A stretch of DNA of 64,000 nt from Prostheceraeus crozeri (GCA_907163375.1 CAJQUW010012712.1:1-64000), one strand, 5' to 3'; counted from the first letter of the stretch, positions 41,906 through 52,374 are shown. The notes: generated from the letters alone by a model not told the origin. Numbers and translations are program-made.

Positions 41906-42575
41906 CATCTAATGAATTAATCTCCGACAACACCGATGGACGCGGAGGAGGCAGGAGAGGGACGCGAGCCGAGGGTGGAAGGGTCCTGGGCTTCGGTGTC
42001 GGAGGGATGTGGTGACGAGGAGCAGGGACTGGTGCAGGGAGCGGAGCAGGCGCTGGAGGTGGGGCGATGAAAATGCCCGAGCTCGAGAGAGGGGTCGCAC
42101 CTTGATCGGAGGTAGATGGGTGGGAAGGTAGGGCTGGAAATTCATCGTGGTATTTCCGCCTCCCGGCTTCCTCCCTCTTGTTCATCTTCGCCATATCTGT
42201 AGAGAGGAAAGAGAGATTGGATAATGAGACAAGGATGATACAGAGGATCTGAAACAGTCTAAACATGAAATGTTAAAGATACTTACACTTGCCAAGCCGC
42301 TCATAGGCTTCTCCGATTACTCCTTGGGGGACGGGTTCCCTATTACGAATACATTCATGCACTGAATAAGAATCATAGCAAAGATGAGCAGAGGTAATAT
42401 TTGGATTCGGTTTAAACATGAACAAAATAAGGGAGGGGCTCTTGATTTTAATTAGGATGTCTTCCCTAATGATGTTAGTAATAGAATCAACCTTGATACA
42501 AATACTTACATTGCTCGATGGTAGCCTTTTCATCTCGACAGCAATTCGATAGTTCTCAATTTTCGTAAACTCCAT
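41906..42575 (-). CDS. Spliced proline-rich leader exons upstream of polB, Polinton B
   Basis: Two minus-strand exons are suggested: 42575-42287 (MEFTKIENYRIAVEMK, then PVPQGVIGEAYERLGK) and 42196-41906 (MAKMNKREEAGRRKYHDEF, then a Pro/Ala-rich stretch). Consensus GTAAGT donors follow both, with acceptors CTCTCTACAG and TTTCTCAACAG; the introns are about 90 bases. The hydrophobic run seen if the intron is translated is not a signal peptide. Whether these exons belong to polB or to a separate small protein is unclear. Proline-rich segments also precede polB in element C. Confidence 0.5.
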
Positions 42576-42794
42576 GTCGGACAGTTAGTAGGTAATGAAT
42601 TGTAAGACTTCAATCACTGAAAAGGAAAGATGAGAATCGTTTCATTTGTCTAGTCAACGTTTGGGAACAATTATTGAAGTGATATCTAATGAGTTACATT
42701 TCACTCTACTCCATATCATGAAGACTAACCTTTGTCGAATGGCTGAAGTACTTTGACCTGGCGAGAGAAAGCGTCACGTTGAGTATGAAGTCGA

Positions 42795-42925
42795 ACGCCC
42801 AACATGAGTAACGGCTGAGAGGTTTCGGTCTAACAAACGACGAACAACCCGTACAACGCAATCCCTCTACGGCAGTACCCGCCGTCAGAAGGAACACTCG
42901 AGCAAAGGAGGTATTACAGCGATGA
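42795..42925 (+). repeat. Diverged direct repeat shared with 46896-47030
   Basis: CCCAACATGAG...TTTCGGTCTAA...CTACGGCA...CCGCCGTC...GGAA...TATTACAGC occurs in the same order in both places. Confidence 0.65.
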
Positions 42926-42947
42926 TATGTTTTGTGAGCAGAAGATA

Positions 42948-43000
42948 TGATAGCAAGAGACTATTGAACTTGATAGCAAGTCAAAACAACCTGATAGCAT
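42948..43000 (+). repeat. TGATAGCAA motif cluster 1
   Basis: TGATAGCAAG at 42948 and 42971, TGATAGCAT at 42992. Lies in the leader region between polB and its promoter. Confidence 0.8.
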
Positions 43001-43060
43001 GAGCTCACCGACACTCACCTTGTGAAAGATAAATGTGAAGAACAGAGCTGGTGCACTGCC

Positions 43061-43109
43061 TTTTATAAGATTTTCCTAAACGGTGAATGGATGAGACCTC
43101 TCGTCCAAT
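43061..43109 (-). promoter_or_regulatory. TATA + CCAAT promoter for the polB side
   Basis: On the minus strand TTATAAAAGG (43058-43067) lies downstream of ATTGG (43105-43109). A GTGAGT donor follows at about 43017, so the leader is probably spliced. Confidence 0.65.
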
Positions 43110-43206
43110 CACAGACGAGCTAGAGTTCCCGATGTGTACACACACATTTGTAACGCGTTCTTCAAATCGTCCTAGGCAAACATGATGTTTAGCAATAGAC
43201 TCAACC

Positions 43207-43647
43207 ATGGCACCTGAAGTCAATACATTGAAACATGATGATTGCACGATTCGTTTTCATCAAGAGAGCTTCGAAGGCTTAATACAAGATTACATCCTTG
43301 AGTTTCAAAGGGAGGAGACAGAATTGGAAGCATGTTTAGACTACGTGCGAGAAATATTTACGGAGTTGATGTCTTATTTCAAAGACAGTCTCATCAAGGC
43401 TCACTTAATTGCACATGTCAATTGCATTTATTTTCCACAAGGTGAAGTAGCGGAAAGTGTTGACTTTCAATTTCGTTCCTATGGACAAGAATATGTTACT
43501 GATGCTTCTGAGTTTTATACGCGACATCTGCGGAAGATTCTTTCTCGGATGGACAACTTTCATGGTTACGGCGATCATTTGCTTCTGAATAAAATAAACC
43601 ATATTGTCATTGCTATTAGTAAAGTGGGTTTCAATGATGCTAAATGA
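43207..43647 (+). CDS. Stand-alone relative of PolB N-terminal domain, copy 3
   Basis: 146 residues from ATG 43207, divergent from the polB transcript. It has FEGLIQDYILEFQREETELE, AHLIAHVNCIYF, VDFQFRSYGQEY, EFYTRHLRKILSRMDNFHGY and ends LLLNKINHIVIAI. It is collinear with 31602-32024 and with the polymerase N-terminal region. It looks whole. A dosage or decoy role toward the polymerase domain is speculation. Confidence 0.6.
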   Translation: MAPEVNTLKHDDCTIRFHQESFEGLIQDYILEFQREETELEACLDYVREIFTELMSYFKDSLIKAHLIAHVNCIYFPQGEVAESVDFQFRSYGQEYVTDASEFYTRHLRKILSRMDNFHGYGDHLLLNKINHIVIAISKVGFNDAK

Positions 43648-43689
43648 AAGACCAAATAAAGTATTTTTTCATGACACTTGTGTTGTGCT

Positions 43690-44640
43690 AAACTTTCTAG
43701 CGCTGTGGTGAACACTGTTTTCATATAACATTCTAAACTCTCAGTCTCACTGCAGTAGAAGACTGCTTTTAGTAAACCTGATGAAGCTGATCTAACAGTC
43801 ATGGAGTTTGAATTTTCTAATAAGGGAACAGTTGACAACTGTCTCCAATAAAACTTTCTAACACTGTGAAAGTAAGTTACAAGACAATCTACACTGTGCA
43901 GTAAAACCTTTTCGATAAAACTTTCTAATGCTGCTGTGAGTTCGCTGAGTCATACAATCTCAATGATCAAACTTTACTTTTACAAACATGTGTCGCGCTA
44001 AAACTAGTTGACTACACTAACGCTTACATTTTATGTCATGTGTGTTTCATAAAACACCATGATCAAACTTTATTTTCACAAACGTGTGTCGCGGTAAAAC
44101 TAGTTGACTACACTAACTTTGCAAACCATGAACAAACTTTGCACTTTCTGACTAGACTTACGAATAAAACTTCAATGATCAAACTTTACTTTTACAAACA
44201 TGTGCCACGGTCAACTATTTGACTACACTAACGCTTACATTTTATGACATGTGTGTTTCATAAAACGCCATGATCAAACTTTTCTAACTATACATCAACC
44301 TGTGTTTCAGTAAAACTTTTGTGCTACATGATACACTTTCTGACTAGACTTAGGAATAAAACTTCAATGATCAAACTTAACTTTTACAAACATGTGCCAC
44401 GGTCAACTATTTGACTACACTAACGCTTACATTTTATGACATGTGTGTTTCATAAAACGCCATGATCAAACTTTTCTAACTATACATCAACCTGTGTTGC
44501 AGTAAAATTTTTGTGCTACATGATACACTTTCTGACTAGACTTAGGAATAAAACTTCAATGATCAATTTTTACTTTTACAAACATGTGTCACGGTAAACT
44601 ATTTGATTACACTAACTTTGCAAACCATGCTACACTTTCT
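43690..44640 (+). repeat. AT-rich tandem repeats, about 192-bp period
   Basis: CCATGATCAAACTTTTCTAAC recurs at about 44268 and 44460 with the intervening TTTGACTACACTAACGCTTAC and GACTAGACTTAGGAATAAAAC blocks in the same order. Earlier copies (43940-44200) are more diverged. Confidence 0.85.
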
Positions 44641-46002
44641 GACGACACTGACAAGAGCTTGTTCACTAGCGAAGAGAGAAGTGTGTGATGTGTTGCGTGT
44701 GGCGCATGAATGCCCTCCCTTCATTCCATTCATCATTTATTCTTCCCCTCTGTATTTCATATCCGAAGATATGTGGCGGGCTTGGGACCGCTTTAGCTGC
44801 ATTAGAAGGTTGGCCGTTGAAAGAGCCCATGGGTCGTTCTCCGTCCACCGACACTCCTCGCTTCATCAACTATAGCAAAAACTCATAAAGAAATAGAATA
44901 GGAGATTAGAGGCGGCAAGGAAATGATCATGTTGAAGTTACTTACTGCGAATTTTCCTGCGAATTTTTTGGACGTCGAAGTCCTCAAGCTGCCCGGTAAT
45001 ATCCATACTCATATGGAGACATCGGACTCCGTCGCCCTCGTAGCACTCTTGCGTCTCATTTGGGTTGCTTGTAATCGAAGGGGCATCGCATACATTATTT
45101 TGAAAGAGGGGAAGATGGACTTCATACACTCTCTTCCTCTTCACTCTTCTCTCAAACTCTCGCAACTTTTCCACTTCACTCCCCAACCGCTTGTTGATCA
45201 CCTTCGTCTCTTCCACTTCCTTCACCACACCTCGCATCCGCTCTACCTAATTCTTCTCATGCATCAACTCCGACTCTAAGCCCTCAACCGCCTTCACTCG
45301 CTTCATCATTCCACTCCTTTCCTTCAACCACTCCTGCTCCTTCACTCGCATCTCCTCCAACTCCTCTCTCAACACCTTCATACCCTCAACCTTAGCCTTC
45401 AGCTCTTCATTCTCCTTCAAAAGTTTTCCATTCACACTCTCCATATCCATCATACGATCCTTCAACCTTACAAACGCCTCCATATCATGCACCTCTTTCC
45501 TAGGCGATGATGTCGCTACAGGCTCAACAACGTCCTCCCTGTCTTTCTTTTCCTGCGCGTCCCACTCTTCCTTCAAATCGTCTATATCCCCAAACAAATC
45601 TTCCATCACCGCATCCAAATCAACCTCATCAGTCTTCTCAATTTCCGCTATCAACTCCACTTCCTCACTCGTATCCTCATCACTCTTCTCAGCCATCCCC
45701 TTCGCAATCGATGCTACATCCTTATGATTCTCCTCCATTGCCATCAATATTCCCTCAAACCACGACTTAAACCCTTTCTCTCCGATGTTCCCACTCTCAC
45801 ATTGTAAATGCGCCTTGATAAATTCTGCCTCATCCACCATCGCACATATCCGACAAGACATACACAACCTCAACATCACTTTCTTCTCATGGCCCATCGT
45901 CCCCTCTTTACCTTTTAAATGTTTCTTCAGATCACTGCCTCGTGCGATACGGCCACAGGTGCATTTGCCAACCAGCATTCTAGCATTACACTGCTTAGTC
46001 AT
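44640..46002 (-). pseudogene. Zinc-cluster and coiled-coil protein of Polinton B, broken once
   Basis: ATG 46002: MTKQCNARMLVGKCTCGRIA, then HLKG...CMSCRICAMVDE, a Cys/His cluster likely to bind zinc. An acidic middle follows, then a long coiled coil (ENEELKAKVEGMKVLREELE and onward) that continues below 45237. GTAAGT near 44937 and an acceptor-like TTGCTATAG near 44873 suggest a last exon at 44872-44640. Its place upstream of polB, its N-terminal zinc cluster and its C-terminal coiled coil match the spliced gene at 54553-56622 in element C. It looks broken about once. Function unknown. Confidence 0.5.
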
Positions 46003-46030
46003 GATAATTCTGTAAAGATAGAGTAAAATT

Positions 46031-46790
46031 TGATAGCAAGTGTTTATAGGATACTACTTGCTGATATGCATTGAAAGACTAAGTCATCAAACATTTGATA
46101 GCAAACGTTGGATTAAAATCGTCAACCAAATTTAAAGAGTATGATTACTAGCTTTATCCTAAAACCCAAAGTTTGATAGCAAACCTTGTCAGAGCACCCA
46201 CCGTTCGTCTCGCAACTTGCAACAGGAGTGAAGACTAGAGAAAAGTCGCGGTTTATATACCCAGCGAGCACAAAGCCATTATTCAGACCTTCCTTATTTG
46301 GCCATGCTTTTGACTTGACAACAGCAGTTTTACCATGTATGGGCATCGGCAGTCACCGTGCTTTCCGTTATCAACTCCCAACACAAAGACGGGTTCCCCT
46401 ATCACGCGAAAAGGTTTGTCGTCAATGCCTGCAGTAACCGTCTCATTTTTACCAAGTTACAATGACAAACGATAGAGTTGCCAACCCTGAGTTACTGAGG
46501 CTAGACGAGATTTCGCAAAGGCCTGATAGCAAGCCAGCAACCGTTTGGGTGTTAAGCTCTTGAATCCGTTACAGGCATTACTCAGAGGGGATCTTATCCC
46601 AGCTCCAAGGTCTCGACCCACAAATCCCACCTCGGGCGGACAGAGCGTGCGTCATGTCACTGTGTTGGTATCCGGGCCCCGATTTTGACATAAACCAAGA
46701 CGAATTTGAGAGGAATTTACAAGAGGAAACATCGCAAGTCGTTGCTTTGATCAGCTTGATAGCAAGCCGTAGAGAGGTATAGCAAGCCGT
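46031..46790 (+). repeat. TGATAGCAA motif cluster 2
   Basis: Copies at 46031, 46096, 46174, 46524 and 46758, with a shortened TATAGCAAG at 46779. They surround and precede the promoter of the coiled-coil gene. Confidence 0.8.
46252..46259 (-). promoter_or_regulatory. TATA box (TATATAAA) of coiled-coil gene
   Basis: Minus-strand GTATATAAACC, about 250 bases upstream of ATG 46002. Confidence 0.55.
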
Positions 46791-46895
46791 GATTCACAAG
46801 CGTTTTGCAATGGAGATGTTTAGAGGCCACCCATGACAAGATAGCTAAGACTCAACCGATTGGCGTTCAAAGTGCTACGTTGAGAACTGTGTCAA

Positions 46896-47030
46896 ATGCC
46901 CAACATGAGACATGAGTTGCCCCAGCAGTTTCGGTCTAAACTATGACACACTCCCTTGCCACACTTATCACTACGGCATCATCCGCCGTCCCGAAGGATC
47001 ACCCTGTCAGTGGAATATTACAGCAAAACT
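46896..47030 (+). repeat. Diverged direct repeat shared with 42795-42925
   Basis: Same block order as the partner. No believable coding content. Confidence 0.65.
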
Positions 47031-47791
47031 CTCCGTGTCATGCTCGCTTTCAGTGAAAAGCTGCTTGTATCATGAGAAGACTGGCTCAGACATCATTAAA
47101 AATCCTTTCATTGACTTCAGCAGGGCCGAAAACCCTAGAAAACCTCCAAAACTAGTGAATTTAAATTTTTCAATTTTTTAACACTACTTATGAAATTTTT
47201 AAGTAATCCATCACTTAGGGCAGGTCAATAGCGACCGAACCTTTTTTGAATCAAGTCAAACGGACTTGTAGAAGCAAAGTTACAAGTCTTTAAAGTTTTG
47301 GAGTATTTTATGGCCTGGAGACGAAGGCCATCTCCTGACGAACCTCTAAGTCTGACGCCTTAGCTGACTTCAGCAATGAAATTTTCTAAGTCGGTTTCTT
47401 TCACAAACCCGGAATTTGGAATGTCCGAAACTATCATCGGAGCTCTGAGAGACGACCTACCTTTGACAATCGCTCTCCTCTAAATGAAAAGTCTCAGTCG
47501 GTTCCCCGCTTATATAGTTTATGGCGATCAGCTGATGACGTAATATCCATCATCCAGAAACTTAACACCCGTTTATCTCCGGTTCTAGTGCTCCGATTGA
47601 GCTGGAAATTTACCATTCACTTGTAGAATTTGACGCTGAATCCGAATCTGCCCTCCATTTTCCCATCTGATGCTTGGTTTTGGCTCTACAGCCCACAGCC
47701 ATCGCAAAAATTCTAACGTTTTTCGGAAAAATGATGAAAATTTTTTTCTCTCCGATGGCTTTCAAATTTACCATGCCGATGCAGAATTTGA
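47031..47791. other. Intergenic and inner terminal-repeat-like DNA
   Basis: From about 47560 inward, degenerate copies of the terminal-repeat unit (TTTGACGCTGAATCCGAATCTG) occur with no counterpart at the left end. TATATAAG (minus) occurs at 47512. No gene. Confidence 0.5.
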
Positions 47792-48902
47792 CGCTGATTC
47801 CAAATCTGGTCTCTGTTTTCCCGTCCGAGGCTTGCTTCACCCGCTAGAGCGATTTTTGTAAAAATTCTAACTCTGTCGTTTTTCGCCAATGTCCAAAATT
47901 TTCAATAACGTCTCACCTCTAAACGAAGTCAGATAGGAACAAGCCGTTTCTTCCACTGAATTTGTCTCATTCTTAGCTTTCAAACGAGCTATTTGCACGA
48001 CTTTCTACGATCTCTGCAACCAAAGTTGGAAGATCGCTGTCGAGGGGGGGTCAGAACTTTTTCTCTCCGATTGAGCTGGAAAGAAGTTCTTAGACCCAAC
48101 ATTAGCCAAAACGTCCGAATTTGCACTCCATTTTCCCATCCGAGACCTCGTTCATGTCGAAAAACGACCTTTCTCATCCCAAAACATCCAACACCGGACT
48201 TTTCCAACTCTGACGTGTTCCTGCCATTTTCCTCCCTCAACCCAGGAAAAGTGGACCAAACCGAGATTTCCACTGCATTTTTCTCATTCTCAGCTTTCAA
48301 ATGAGCTATTGCACGACTTTCTACGATCTCTCACACCAAAGTTGGAAGTTTGACAGGAGGGGGGGGGGGTCGTCTTCAAATCTTTTTCTCTCCGATTTTG
48401 CTGGAAACATCCTTCCTAACCCAAAATTTCACGTAGAGTCCGAATCTGGCCTCCGTTTTCACATCCGAACCCTCCTTCATGACGAAAAACGACTTTTCCC
48501 ATCCCAAAACCACCAACACTCGCCCTTTGCCAACTCTGCCGCTCCACCCCTTCCCTCTGAGGAAAACTCCTCCCGCCTTCCTTCCCCACCCAAAATTTCA
48601 CGCAGTATCCAAATCTAAACTCCACTTTCACATCCAAACCCTCCTTCATGACGATTTCCAACTTTTCTCATCCCAAAACCAACAACACCCACCCTTTTCC
48701 AACTCTATCCCTCACACATCACCTTCCTTCCCATCCCTTACCGGAAAACTCCTTCCTTCCGTTCAGGGGGATAGGGACCCGTTTCCTCCTCTCGGACCCA
48801 TTCCTCCCAACACATCCTTGGCACTCTCCCTCACCTTCCGTCCAGAGGGGGGTGAGTCAGCATTTCACATTTTGGACTTGCGCCTTCCACGGACTTACTA
48901 CT
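47792..48902 (-). repeat. Right terminal inverted repeat of Polinton B
   Basis: About 1.1 kb, matching the inverse of 30604-31544 but about 170 bp longer because an internal unit (CCCAAAATTTCACG...CCTCCTTCATGACGA, at 48417 and 48592) is present twice. Ends AGTAGTAA in inverse orientation, then CAAATG. Confidence 0.9.
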
Positions 48903-48908
48903 CAAATG
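48903..48908 (+). repeat. Target site duplication of Polinton B, right (CAAATG)
   Basis: Matches CAAGTG at 30598-30603 in 5 of 6 positions. Confidence 0.8.
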
Positions 48909-50099
48909 TTCACTACAGTCAAACCAAAGTTTTGAAAAAATGAATGGTTTCTTTACATAATTAGCCTATTCATGTTTCCAGTGCGATTTCGTAATCATCT
49001 TGTTCATATTGCATAGTTCATTGTAAGCAGCATTCGAATTTCATGGATTTTCAAGTGTTTGAAATTATTTTTTGAAGTCGGGGTGATGTACGATGCATGT
49101 TTCTTATTTTCATCATACAGCTATCTATTGCGAATTTGGACCAGATTTAATGACAGTGAATATGGAGAGCTTATCTGAAATGAAAGCCTTTAGTCAACTA
49201 AATAAGATAGCAATCGAATAGAAATCGATTCATATGCACAATTTTGGTTAAATTAGTCTTCTAATTGGCCTTCACGGAATTTACTTTCCCAACTAATTTC
49301 AAGAATAGAGTCAAGCGATAAGAAAAATATTCATGCAAGCTTATTTTGTGACGGAAGTCAGATTTTCAGCTGTCTATAGAGCAAGGCTTCGTTTAATCTA
49401 CATGTCCATATCACCCCGATCAATTAAAGTCTTACAATTGATCTGAGTAAGGCATCAAAATTAATAGGAATAGATACGAGGATTTGAATTTGTTTGTTGA
49501 TTATCATTTTGATTCAAGTTTTACTAGCATGCTGAAAAAAGTGTCGAGAAAGGCAAATGATTGATCGACGTCCTGCAAAACCTGCAAGCGCCAATTAATC
49601 CGGAAAGTGATCCTCAGTCCAAAGAAAACGCTACATCGCACACACCAAAGTTCAGAGTCACTTCTCTGGAGAACAGGATACACATGCTCAAAGTTGTATA
49701 CCGATTTAATAGGAAGAAAACATATGGTCATGCAGACATTCTCAAAGTGAATTTCAATTACCCTGTTCTTAAAAAAGCATTGAAGTGGAAACTGAAGAGC
49801 AGACAGCCACAGAAATAGCCAATTTGGGGTAAGGACATAAATTATTCTTGTTTTCCAAGCGCAGATTTCTAATCGCAAAGCAATCGAGGATTTTTTTTAT
49901 TGCTGTCCATATCACTCCGGCATGTCATTATTTCAGAAAATTGTATCTTTTTGTTAACGCGATAAAACGAACTGGTCAGGGGAATATAACACTATTAAAC
50001 ATAATTGAATGGAAACTGGGACCTACGGGCCTACATTAAGGTACATTTTCATGATTGTATTATGTGATTTGGTCAATCCTTCTACCAGAATCTTTCAAG
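48909..50099. other. No gene seen
   Basis: AT-rich with short frames only. This is probably older host or transposon DNA between Polinton B and the copia fragment. Confidence 0.5.
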
Positions 50100-50916
50100 A
50101 GGTTAGTTTTACTAATCAACTGCAACAATCGCCTGATAGTGTGACGGTGGGAGAAATTGATGGTTTCAAAAATGACAATGCTTCTTCAAAAAGCTGCCTA
50201 TTACCAGAATCTGCTGCCACACGTCGCTCTATGCGTCAGCTCCGAAAACCGAATCGTTTTGGGGATTGTATTGTCGGAAATGACTACGAAACAGTGATGA
50301 AAGATATTAAAGCATCGAATTTGCATTCATTACATTTTTGCCACATTCAAGAGCCAAAAACGTTTGATGGGGCAAGTTAGTCCAGAATCAGCTGAATGGG
50401 AAAAAGCAGAGTATGGGAAAAAGCGGCAGATGAAGAAATACACGCCATTCAGTCAATGGAGACATGGAAATTGGTTCCTTTGCCAGAAGGAAGACAACCA
50501 AATGGATGTAAATGAGTGTTTAAAGTAAAAACCAAAGCTGATGGTATGATTGAAAGATTCAAAGCCAGGTTGGTAGCACAGGGCTATTCGCAGAAAAAAG
50601 CATTGCCTTTGATGAAATTTTTTCTCCTGCGGTGCGGTTAAACTCATTCAGATTCATCTTGGCGTATGCAATTCAAAAAGATTACAAGATTCATCAAATG
50701 GATGTTGTTACAGCCTTTCTGAACGCGAAGTTATCGAATGAGATTTATATGGAACAACAACCTCCAGGTTATGTAGTGAAAGATCAAGAAAATATGATTT
50801 GTCTTTTATAGCGATCACTATGGACTTAAACAAGCATCTCGCTGCTGGAATATTACTTTTACTGAATACTTGGTGGAGCTTGGCTTTTATCGATTTAAGT
50901 CTGATTACTGCATCTT
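50100..50916 (+). pseudogene. Ty1/copia polyprotein fragment, broken
   Basis: Reverse-transcriptase region: MIERFKARLVAQGYSQ, HQMDVVTAFLNAKLSNEIYM, QPPGYVV and SLYGLKQAS are classic copia motifs. It is broken in about four places. No LTRs were seen. The right end stops abruptly where AGTAGTGAAAACTG begins, suggesting element C inserted into it. Old fossil. Confidence 0.85.
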
Positions 50917-50944
50917 AGTAGTGAAAACTGTGCCCTACTTTCGA

Positions 50945-51115
50945 GGGATAGGTACATGGATAGGTACATGTAAAGTTTAGTGTTATCAATAGGTACATGG
51001 ATAGGTACATGTATAATTTAGTTATGAATAGGTACATGGATAGGTACATGTATAATTCAGTGTTATGAATAGGAACTTGTATGAGATCTGTTTTACTGGA
51101 TAGGTACATGTGTTT
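50945..51115 (+). repeat. GGATAGGTACATG minisatellite
   Basis: Paired GGATAGGTACATG units alternate with TATAATTTAGTGTTATGAATA spacers, about four rounds, just inside the proposed left end of element C. Confidence 0.85.
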
Positions 51116-51391
51116 GGTACACTCGGTTGAGTACACTGTGTTTCGGAACGTCTATGATCGAACTTGTGTGGTTTGGTTCTGAGCACTTGGGTACGTACCG
51201 ATAGACGTCCGTTGTTTGATTTTGAATGGGTTTGCTCAATTGCGACTATTGTGACAATTATTTTAAATGTAGCACTATTTAGATGTGAAACTTTACTGTG
51301 CAGCTATGATTTAGTTGCTCCCCAATAAGAAAACCAATTCCAGAACTATGTTTTAAATGAAAAGACAAGAGATTTACAATGTAAGTTTAAT

Positions 51392-51682
51392 TTAAGCGTG
51401 AAAAATAAATGACGGGTACAGATCACGTCCCTCAGGCGACTCCATGATCTTCAGGAAGTCATCACACCATTCATGAAATGTCTGATTGTTACTAAAGTCA
51501 TGGTCACACTCGTGTACCGGACACTTCACCGGTAGTCCACTCCGCCTTTGAAGTGCTGACACAGTCAAGATCTTCCATAGGGCCACTTTGCAGCCGCAAC
51601 AAAGATGCACGGTCATATCCAACTGACCTCCCATAATGACTTGGCTGTCATTTTGAAAATAAAATAGTGGTTTTGAGGACAT
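51392..51682 (-). CDS. Small Cys/His-rich protein of element C
   Basis: 96 residues from ATG 51682. It has HLCCGCKVALWKI and KCPVHECDHDF, spaced like a zinc-binding module, then an acidic helix and the end YPSFIFHA. I do not recognise the family. It is transcribed away from 51907-52374 across a shared promoter region. The position near the element end and the divergent promoter suggest an early regulatory gene; this is inference. Confidence 0.45.
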   Translation of the reverse strand: MSSKPLFYFQNDSQVIMGGQLDMTVHLCCGCKVALWKILTVSALQRRSGLPVKCPVHECDHDFSNNQTFHEWCDDFLKIMESPEGRDLYPSFIFHA

Positions 51683-51740
51683 GCTTCTTGTTATGGAACG
51701 TTGAGGATAAGTACTTAACAGTTTGGAACAATGACATCCT

Positions 51741-51825
51741 TTATATAGTTATATATATTCTTTAGGGAAGTTCGGTACCTTTCTGATTGGCTGTTAGGAT
51801 TTCCTTTGTTTAAAAAGTATATAAG
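51741..51825. promoter_or_regulatory. Bidirectional promoter
   Basis: The minus-strand TATA is CTATATAAAGG (51739-51750); the plus-strand TATA is TATATAAG (51818). GATTGG (CCAAT type) at 51785 lies between them. Genes diverge at 51682 and 51907. Confidence 0.65.
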
Positions 51826-51906
51826 TCCGAGGTTTGTACCAATTCTTATCAAAGGTTCTAATCCTCACGTTTACAAGTTACAATTATTTTAAATCTACAA
51901 GTCATA

Positions 51907-52374
51907 ATGGATCGCAAACAGAAAGCCGCAGTTGAGAACGGTACTGCTGATCGTACCACTTCGCCAGTGGAACGTACCAATACACCTCCCCAATCTCCGA
52001 TGGAGCGATCGACAACGCCAAACGAGCCGGTGGTGTTCACCCAAGCCCCTGCATCGCCCGACTACTCGAGTGATAATGGTGAGGATAGTGACGTATCAAT
52101 CGAGACGATGCGTCACATGAATAAGAAGTCCATGCGAACGCCACTCTATGGAAGGGTCACGGTCAAAGTCAAGAACGCCCCGAGAAAGTACCACACAAAA
52201 CGGGTCTTCATGCGAATGGAGCCGAACGAGCGGAACCTCACAACCGCTCTCGAATTTTCAGTCATCGACCTTGACACACCACGTCGCTGTCCCTGTGCGC
52301 CCAAAAAGACCAGGATCCATGTGCAAGTGGACTTGAAAAAACTTGTACCCTTTCCTTACCTTGATGACATTTAG
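51907..52374 (+). CDS. Small protein with disordered N-terminus, element C
   Basis: 155 residues from ATG 51907, about 82 bases after the TATA box. The first 75 residues are Ser/Thr/Pro/Glu-rich with SPVERTNTPPQSPMERSTTP, likely disordered and with several Ser/Thr-Pro phosphorylation-type sites. The second half is strand-rich (YGRVTVKVKNAPRKY, TALEFSVIDLD, RIHVQVDLKKLVPF) with one CPC pair. No family recognised. The frame is whole. Confidence 0.5.
   Translation: MDRKQKAAVENGTADRTTSPVERTNTPPQSPMERSTTPNEPVVFTQAPASPDYSSDNGEDSDVSIETMRHMNKKSMRTPLYGRVTVKVKNAPRKYHTKRVFMRMEPNERNLTTALEFSVIDLDTPRRCPCAPKKTRIHVQVDLKKLVPFPYLDDI

Larger units (their letters stand above)
30604..48902 (+). mobile_element. 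Polinton B, 18.3 kb with both ends
   Basis: Long terminal inverted repeats begin AGTAGTAA on both sides, and a 6-bp target duplication with one mismatch flanks them. Plus-strand genes fill 31.6-36.5 kb; polB and an accessory spliced unit are on the minus strand at 37.8-46.0 kb. No integrase, capsid, protease or packaging ATPase reading was found in any frame. Either those were lost and B moved with help from another element, or it is a replicative-module-only variant. The polymerase is broken in about four places. Confidence 0.85.

Noticed and set aside
42197-42266. Apparent signal peptide (hydrophobic start) before the proline-rich leader exon
   Set aside because: The hydrophobic residues come from translating a ~90-base intron with a clear CTCTCTACAG acceptor.
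44603-44888. Plus-strand frames of 67-90 residues
   Set aside because: They are antisense to the probable last exon of the minus-strand coiled-coil gene.
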